A stretch of 64,000 nucleotides of DNA from Cyanosarcina radialis HA8281-LM2 (GTDB taxonomy: Bacteria; Cyanobacteriota; Cyanobacteriia; Cyanobacteriales; CCAP-1448). Below, one piece after another: positions 59,842-64,000 of this stretch (within the stretch, counting starts at the first letter, position 1; the number at the start of each line of letters is the position of its first letter). Below the pieces are notes generated by a model. It was not told the origin of the DNA. It was given only the letters and a program-made list of their open reading frames with translations, and made no database searches. The stretch is taken from assembly GCA_019359615.1 (NCBI GenBank), contig JAHHHA010000027.1, positions 1 to 64,000 on the forward strand, given 5' to 3'. The translations under genes were made by a program, and so were the position numbers.

Positions 59842-59951
59842 TGAATTTACTTTTTGAATAAAAAGCTACGTTTAAAATGATTGCTAAGCTTCATTTTAGC
59901 CTTGATACCCCAGTAGTGTAGTCGCGTATTCCTTCACTTTAAATTTGCGCT

Positions 59952-61181
59952 CTACATCTCGATCGACGGCGGCACGATGCCTTTGTTAATTAGATTAGCT
60001 TCAATACCTTTGAGAAATTTCACATCTTCCTCTGTGAGGGACAGATTACTTGGAGATGGCGATCGCTCTTTGAGAAAGGAAAATGCTTGGCGCACTCCAT
60101 CGGGATCGGACTGAATCGGCGAATCGAAGTGACAGGGAATAATTTGTTGAAAATACCAACTCGTTACCCGTTCGACCCAATCGAGGGTAGCTTGGGGAGC
60201 GCGGTTGAGGATCAAGTTTTGCAGAATTGGGGCCACTAACAAACCCCCATCCCCACGCAAGAGATCGAATGATTGCTTCCAGTTATCTTTCCACGCGAAC
60301 GGAAATAAGCCAAAATAAGCTTTTTTAGAACGATCGGGTGCTTTCAAGGCATTACGAAACGTCTCTCCCCATCCGTTCTGTTCTAGGGTACTAGGTTGGA
60401 AGTAAAGGGCAAACAAGCAGATCCGCTGCCATCCCAGGCGACGGTTAAATTCCGTGTCTTCCAGGCGATCGCTGGCGGTGTTGCGGGCATGGAATAGTAA
60501 AGGATAGGGATCGAGTTGGACGATCGCGGGTGGATCTTCGGAAATGGAAATCAGGGAGTCAGCTACCAGTAGAGTTCGCGATCGCCTGTGAAAAAAGGCC
60601 GCTTCAGTAAAAGATCCCAATCCCAGATCGATCGGCCCCAAGATCGCGTAATCAAAATCGTTGGCAAAGGGAGACTGACCGCTGTTTTCTGGGAGGATTT
60701 GAGTGCGTTTGGCAGGTAATCCCAACCAGTTCAAAGGTAAATTGAGAGGAAAACTCCATTGTTTGGGAACCACGAAGACTCGAGCTTGAGGAAACCTGCG
60801 AGCAAACGGCCCGACGAAGACTTTGTGTTCGAGTCCGGAAGCCGTCGGGAGGATGATGTACTTCACAGGGCCGTGCTTGGCTACCAACTCGTTAACTAGG
60901 CGGATGCACTCAGTTGTGGGTGCTACTGGCGCATAAACCAAGAGTCCACCAGCTTCTAATTTCACTACCGTCATCCGAATTGGTACGACCACGTAGAGAA
61001 TGCCCTGCAATTGGTCGAAAGTCCAGATCGTGTCTTTGACTACTTCTTGACGAAGAGTTTGCCGCTGGCCGTATGGATAGAGCGGTACTAAGGGCCAAAA
61101 AAACCACGATCGATCCCGAAGTAGCTGGCTGGGATGCGGTGGTTGCTCTTGTACTGCGATCGTGGTGCGATCCATATCCAC
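59952..61181 (-). CDS. DUF4336 protein (metallo-hydrolase-like)
   Basis: A 409-residue protein: RDRSWFFWPLVPLYPYGQRQ, TIWTFDQLQGILYVVVPIRM, VNELVAKHGPVKYIILPTAS, PFARRFPQARVFVVPKQWSF and ILGPIDLGLGSFTEAAFFHR are typical of DUF4336. The fold resembles the metallo-beta-lactamase superfamily, but a full HxHxDH site is not visible. Role unknown; common in cyanobacteria and plants. The ending is duplicated downstream as R1. The start is either of the ATGs at 61181 and 61175. Confidence 0.85.
   Translation of the reverse strand: MDMDRTTIAVQEQPPHPSQLLRDRSWFFWPLVPLYPYGQRQTLRQEVVKDTIWTFDQLQGILYVVVPIRMTVVKLEAGGLLVYAPVAPTTECIRLVNELVAKHGPVKYIILPTASGLEHKVFVGPFARRFPQARVFVVPKQWSFPLNLPLNWLGLPAKRTQILPENSGQSPFANDFDYAILGPIDLGLGSFTEAAFFHRRSRTLLVADSLISISEDPPAIVQLDPYPLLFHARNTASDRLEDTEFNRRLGWQRICLFALYFQPSTLEQNGWGETFRNALKAPDRSKKAYFGLFPFAWKDNWKQSFDLLRGDGGLLVAPILQNLILNRAPQATLDWVERVTSWYFQQIIPCHFDSPIQSDPDGVRQAFSFLKERSPSPSNLSLTEEDVKFLKGIEANLINKGIVPPSIEM
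59956..60125 (-). repeat. Direct repeat R2 flanking the three-gene operon
   Basis: The counterpart of R1 (56153-56322), located in the complete DUF4336 gene's 3' end. Confidence 0.85.
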
Positions 61182-61263
61182 GATTTCCTTCCTTATTTCT
61201 AAAGCTCGATCGATTTCAATTTAATTTTAATTAGTGGCTTGCTAAATTTATCAAACGAAGCAT

Positions 61264-62685
61264 TCAAACTAGTGCTTTGAGCAGTGCTTGCAGTTTGAGT
61301 TGAATTTCTGCTAGTTCTTTATCCGGATCGGAACCGGCCACAATTCCAGCCCCAGCATACAGTCTAGCGCGATCGCCCTCGATTAAAGCCGAACGAATTC
61401 CGACCACAAATTCGCTGTCGCCTTGAGGATTTACCCAACCCAATGGCCCAGCATACAAAGAGCGATCGAACGATTCGTAGCGCCTAATCTCATGGCAGGC
61501 AATCTCTCTCGGTGCCCCTGCTACCGCTGGGGTAGGATGCAGTTGAGCCAAAATTTCTAACGGCTGCACCGTTGCTGGTACTCTGGCCCGAATCGGAGTC
61601 CAGATATGCTGGATGTTAGATAGTTTCAAGATTTGAGGCAATGGCGGTCTTTGTACCGTCAAACCCAACTCTTGGAGGTGTCTAGTGATGAAATCTCGTA
61701 CCACCTGATGTTCTCGTCGTTCTTTTTCGCTATCGAGCAAGAAGTTAGCAAATTGGGCATCTTCAGCTATGGTTTGACCTCGCGGTGCCGATCCGGCTAA
61801 GGCATCTGTCAATAACTCTCCATCTTTAATTTTAATTAAGCGTTCTGGACTCGCGCCGATAAAGTTTTGCCCAGTTCCATTACTGGTGGAAAAAATATAG
61901 CAATCGGGATAGCAATTACGTAAATTATTCAGAGACTCGATCGGATGAAATGGCTGCGGTGAAATCGTCTCGATCGCATGAGCTAAAACTAGTTTACTTA
62001 ATTGGTTAATTTGAATCGATCGCAATGATTCATTAACCGCAGATTTGAAGCGATCGCTAGAAGTAATATTTTGTTTTGTAAAAGCTTTATTTTGAAAGTT
62101 ACTTATGTTTAATAATGAGTTTTCTAAAGACTTAATGCACTCAAATTCTTGCCACATATTTTCAGCTAGAAGCCGAACATCTATGCGCTCGTGAATGGTA
62201 ATATTGAAAACCAAACATCCCTTATTCCCTTCGCGAAATACTTGCAAGCGCGGCAAAAAAATTGTGGCTGCGGGAAAAGGGGAATTGTTGCTGACTGGGC
62301 GATCGAAAAAGGTGAAGCTACAGAAGAAGTGAGGACCGGCAAAAGGTAGATTTCGATCGCCTGCTCTAACGATGCTAGCAAAACTGTCTTGAATAAATTT
62401 TTGGGCTTCGACAAACCGCGAGCGACCTTCACATTGAAAAAACATCGTTCGATCGATGGCGGCGATCGCTCGTTCTTCTCCTGGTTTTTCAAAATAAAAA
62501 TGTAGTCGATCCGGACTGGCGATCGCTGCCAATACTGCCAAAGGATCGACTGGGGGAATCTCTAAAGAAAAACTCAGGATTTTTGTCTGGTCTTTCGGGA
62601 GCGTGGTGTGTTTGAAGGCTGACAGAAACTGATATAGCTCCTTACAGTCTTGAAACAGGTGAGGACGTAGTGGCGTTACTGTCAT
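61264..62685 (-). CDS. menF: Isochorismate synthase
   Basis: Converts chorismate to isochorismate, the first step to phylloquinone, the photosystem I electron acceptor. The 473-residue product has the chorismate-binding domain: FIGASPERLIKIKDGELLTD ALAGSAPRG (two blocks), HLQELGLTVQRPP, LHPTPAVAGAPRE and YAGPLGWVNPQGDSEFVVGIRSAL (parts), with AGAGIVAGSDPDKELAEIQLK at the end. The frame runs upstream to 62829 through repeat DNA; MTVTPLRPHLF at 62685 is the sensible start. Confidence 0.94.
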   Translation of the reverse strand: MTVTPLRPHLFQDCKELYQFLSAFKHTTLPKDQTKILSFSLEIPPVDPLAVLAAIASPDRLHFYFEKPGEERAIAAIDRTMFFQCEGRSRFVEAQKFIQDSFASIVRAGDRNLPFAGPHFFCSFTFFDRPVSNNSPFPAATIFLPRLQVFREGNKGCLVFNITIHERIDVRLLAENMWQEFECIKSLENSLLNISNFQNKAFTKQNITSSDRFKSAVNESLRSIQINQLSKLVLAHAIETISPQPFHPIESLNNLRNCYPDCYIFSTSNGTGQNFIGASPERLIKIKDGELLTDALAGSAPRGQTIAEDAQFANFLLDSEKERREHQVVRDFITRHLQELGLTVQRPPLPQILKLSNIQHIWTPIRARVPATVQPLEILAQLHPTPAVAGAPREIACHEIRRYESFDRSLYAGPLGWVNPQGDSEFVVGIRSALIEGDRARLYAGAGIVAGSDPDKELAEIQLKLQALLKALV

Positions 62686-62739
62686 ATACAGCAGAATACC
62701 AAAGTTTCGCCCCATCCTCTTACTGTAGTGAGAGGAGAC

Positions 62740-62885
62740 GGGGGAGAGGGGAGAGAGGGAGAGAGGGTGAAGAGGGTGAAGAGGGCGAAGAGTGAGGGAA
62801 TTATTAACTCCACACTCCACACTCCACACTTTCTAAACTTCTAAACTCCTAAACTCCTAAACTCCTGAACTTCTCACTCTACACT
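62740..62885. repeat. Low-complexity and heptamer arrays upstream of menF
   Basis: AGAGGGTGAAGAGGG-type purine tracts (62745-62790), three ACTCCAC heptamers (62811-62831), then TAAACTCC / CTGAACTT units to 62885. The AGTGTGG unit is also at 32999-33014. The remaining gap to 63120 shows nothing I can name. Confidence 0.8.
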
Positions 62886-63124
62886 TCTCACTTTTTAAAT
62901 TCCGAATTACGAACTCTTCTTCTGGCTCTCTGTAGCAGTTAAATTTTGTTGCTCGTTAATGATTAAGAATCGTAAACCGTGGTATAGCTAGAACAATGTA
63001 TGAATCTCTATAAAGGGCTTGGGGATATCGGGTAGACCGATACCTCGATATTTTTGTGATTCAATTCGATCGCCGACGAACAATTAATATCGCTCTATCC
63101 TTAGTATTTAACAAAACAATTGAG

Positions 63125-63340
63125 TTCACCAACCTCGCCCTGAAAGGGGCGAGGATTGAACTAGCCAATTAGTTCGACGTAAGAGGTGAATAGCCCATTG
63201 AGACGCAACTTGGTACAAACCTCCGAATGCTTCCCTAGTTCGGATTCACTTTCAGCCTGATTGGTACGGGCGCTGGGAAAGCCAAGACATCCTAGTTGTG
63301 TTGGGCGAAGGGACTAAAACAACTTGGGTTATACCAAACA
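63125..63340 (+). ncRNA. Predicted omega RNA of the IscB/IsrB locus
   Basis: About 215 bases of noncoding, structured sequence directly ahead of the IscB-like start, where omega RNA is encoded in IscB loci. It contains a strong hairpin CCTCGCCC / GGGCGAGG (63133-63140 and 63147-63154), a CCGAA...TTCGG hairpin at 63222-63242 inside a GTGAAT/ATTCAC long-range pair (63186-63191 with 63243-63248), and a CCTAGTTGT...ACAACTTGG pairing near 63291-63327. The 5' end, and thus the guide, cannot be fixed. Confidence 0.65.
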
Positions 63341-64000
63341 ATGCGAATACCAGTAGTAGACAAAGACCACCAACCATTAATGCCAACCACACCAGCCCGC
63401 GCTAGGAAGTGGGTGGAATCTGGCAAAGCTGAAGGTCGCTGGTCGGATGGCGGTCAATTTTACGTGCAATTGACAGTAGAGCCATCAGGATATGCCACTC
63501 AAGAAATCGTGGTGGGCATCGATCCTGGGAAAAAGTATTCGGGGATTGGCGTTCAATCTTCTAAGTACACGCTCTACACGGCTCATTTAATTTTGCCTTT
63601 TCCCACAGTTAGAGAACGGATGGACGCACGGCGTTTAATGCGGCGCGGACGTAGAGGCAGACGAATCAATCGTAGTATCCCCTATAGTCAACGCGCTCAC
63701 AGGCAAAAAAGATTTGCCAATCGTCGGGTAGGGAAGCTAGCACCATCAATTCGAGCTAATCGCCAACTCGAACTGAGAATAGTATCCGAATTGTGCAAGA
63801 TATATCCAGTCAGCGAAATTCGGTACGAATACGTTGTTTCAGTTACACCTACTTCATTCTTTGTAATTCGTCGCCCGCCATATTCTCGTCGTCAACTGGA
63901 TTTAATGGTTCCTTCCCTGAGTGGAAATAGACGCAAGTATGGCGGTTCTACTACTCGACATGGTGTACGCAAAGGCGATCTGGTCAATTCTCCAAAAGGA
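63341..64000 (+). CDS. IscB/IsrB-like OMEGA nuclease, 5' part, probable internal deletion
   Basis: 220 codons remain open to the window end. The N-terminal PLMP domain has P12-L13-M14-P15 (QPLMPTTPARARKWVESGKA). RuvC-I is VVGIDPGKKYSGIGVQS with Asp61. The arginine-rich bridge helix is RRLMRRGRRGRRINR (98-112). RuvC-II is EIRYEYV with Glu163. After residue 165 the sequence jumps to FFVIRRPPYSRRQLDLMV and RRKYGGSTTRHGVRKGD, which in the family belong to the C-terminal segment after RuvC-III. No HNH domain and no HAVDG-like RuvC-III motif are seen. The window ends before the stop, so type (IscB or IsrB) and length stay open. Confidence 0.85.
   Translation, partial: MRIPVVDKDHQPLMPTTPARARKWVESGKAEGRWSDGGQFYVQLTVEPSGYATQEIVVGIDPGKKYSGIGVQSSKYTLYTAHLILPFPTVRERMDARRLMRRGRRGRRINRSIPYSQRAHRQKRFANRRVGKLAPSIRANRQLELRIVSELCKIYPVSEIRYEYVVSVTPTSFFVIRRPPYSRRQLDLMVPSLSGNRRKYGGSTTRHGVRKGDLVNSPKG

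Noticed and set aside
63121..63160. Possible CRISPR repeat near the IscB-like gene
   Set aside because: The hairpin occurs once, with no regularly spaced copies, so it is better read as part of an omega RNA.
1..64000. tRNA and rRNA genes
   Set aside because: I looked for cloverleaf-like and conserved rRNA segments in the gaps and recognised none; a dedicated scan would be needed to exclude them fully.

Overview
The window is chromosomal DNA from a cyanobacterium. The octamer GCGATCGC (HIP1) recurs throughout. Short tandem heptamer and octamer repeats of the kind described in cyanobacteria fill many gaps. The gene content is cyanobacterial: pipX-pipY, sepF, ylmG/yggT, ycf20 (DUF565), a plant-type ferredoxin, glutathione synthetase with a glutaredoxin, isochorismate synthase for phylloquinone, DUF3172, and two-domain kinase/receptor proteins. 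Genus cannot be fixed from what is visible; a filamentous or Chroococcidiopsis-like lineage is a guess.

Layout. 1-10 kb: a truncated acetyltransferase-like gene, a methyltransferase bracketed by two copies of that gene's 3' end, aldehyde dehydrogenase, holA, a 2H phosphoesterase, cobH, an alkyltransferase-like protein, a wrecked Rpn-type gene and ppx. 10-20 kb: FMN reductase, PadR regulator, an RND permease without an adaptor gene, an MFS exporter behind a consensus promoter, transposon debris, ycf20, aspC and a GNAT protein. 20-29 kb: nadE, a TacA-TacT toxin-antitoxin pair with a probable operator, an FHA kinase, a K+ channel, BASS and TauE/SafE transporters. 29-33 kb: proC, sepF, pipY, pipX and ylmG, linking nitrogen signalling, proline synthesis and division. 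34-45 kb: CAP protein, Ap4A phosphorylase-like, DUF3172, ABC permease, a GH116 glucosidase carrying a heptamer array inside its reading frame, three small envelope or coiled-coil genes, bioB, a methyltransferase. 46-49 kb: a redox group (dps, sulfiredoxin, ferredoxin), an oxidoreductase and a DUF4058 pseudogene. 49-56 kb: MFS, a membrane kinase fused to a periplasmic binding domain, an IS605-type TnpB element inserted just ahead of grxC-gshB.

56-64 kb is the most accessory part. A tightly coupled three-gene operon (DUF262 protein, AAA ATPase with a DUF3696-like tail, unknown third protein) is AT-rich, has no HIP1 octamer, and sits between two 170-bp direct copies of the 3' end of a DUF4336 gene; it looks like a defence-type cargo. 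After menF the window ends in an IscB/IsrB (OMEGA) locus: a structured RNA region of about 215 bp followed by an open frame with PLMP motif, RuvC-I, arginine-rich bridge helix and RuvC-II. It then appears to jump straight to the family's C-terminal segment, suggesting an internal deletion of the last catalytic part.

Repeats deserve as much attention as genes. One heptamer element with a fixed edge lies directly against stop codons in three of five copies. A palindromic MITE-like family has invaded one reading frame and two gaps.
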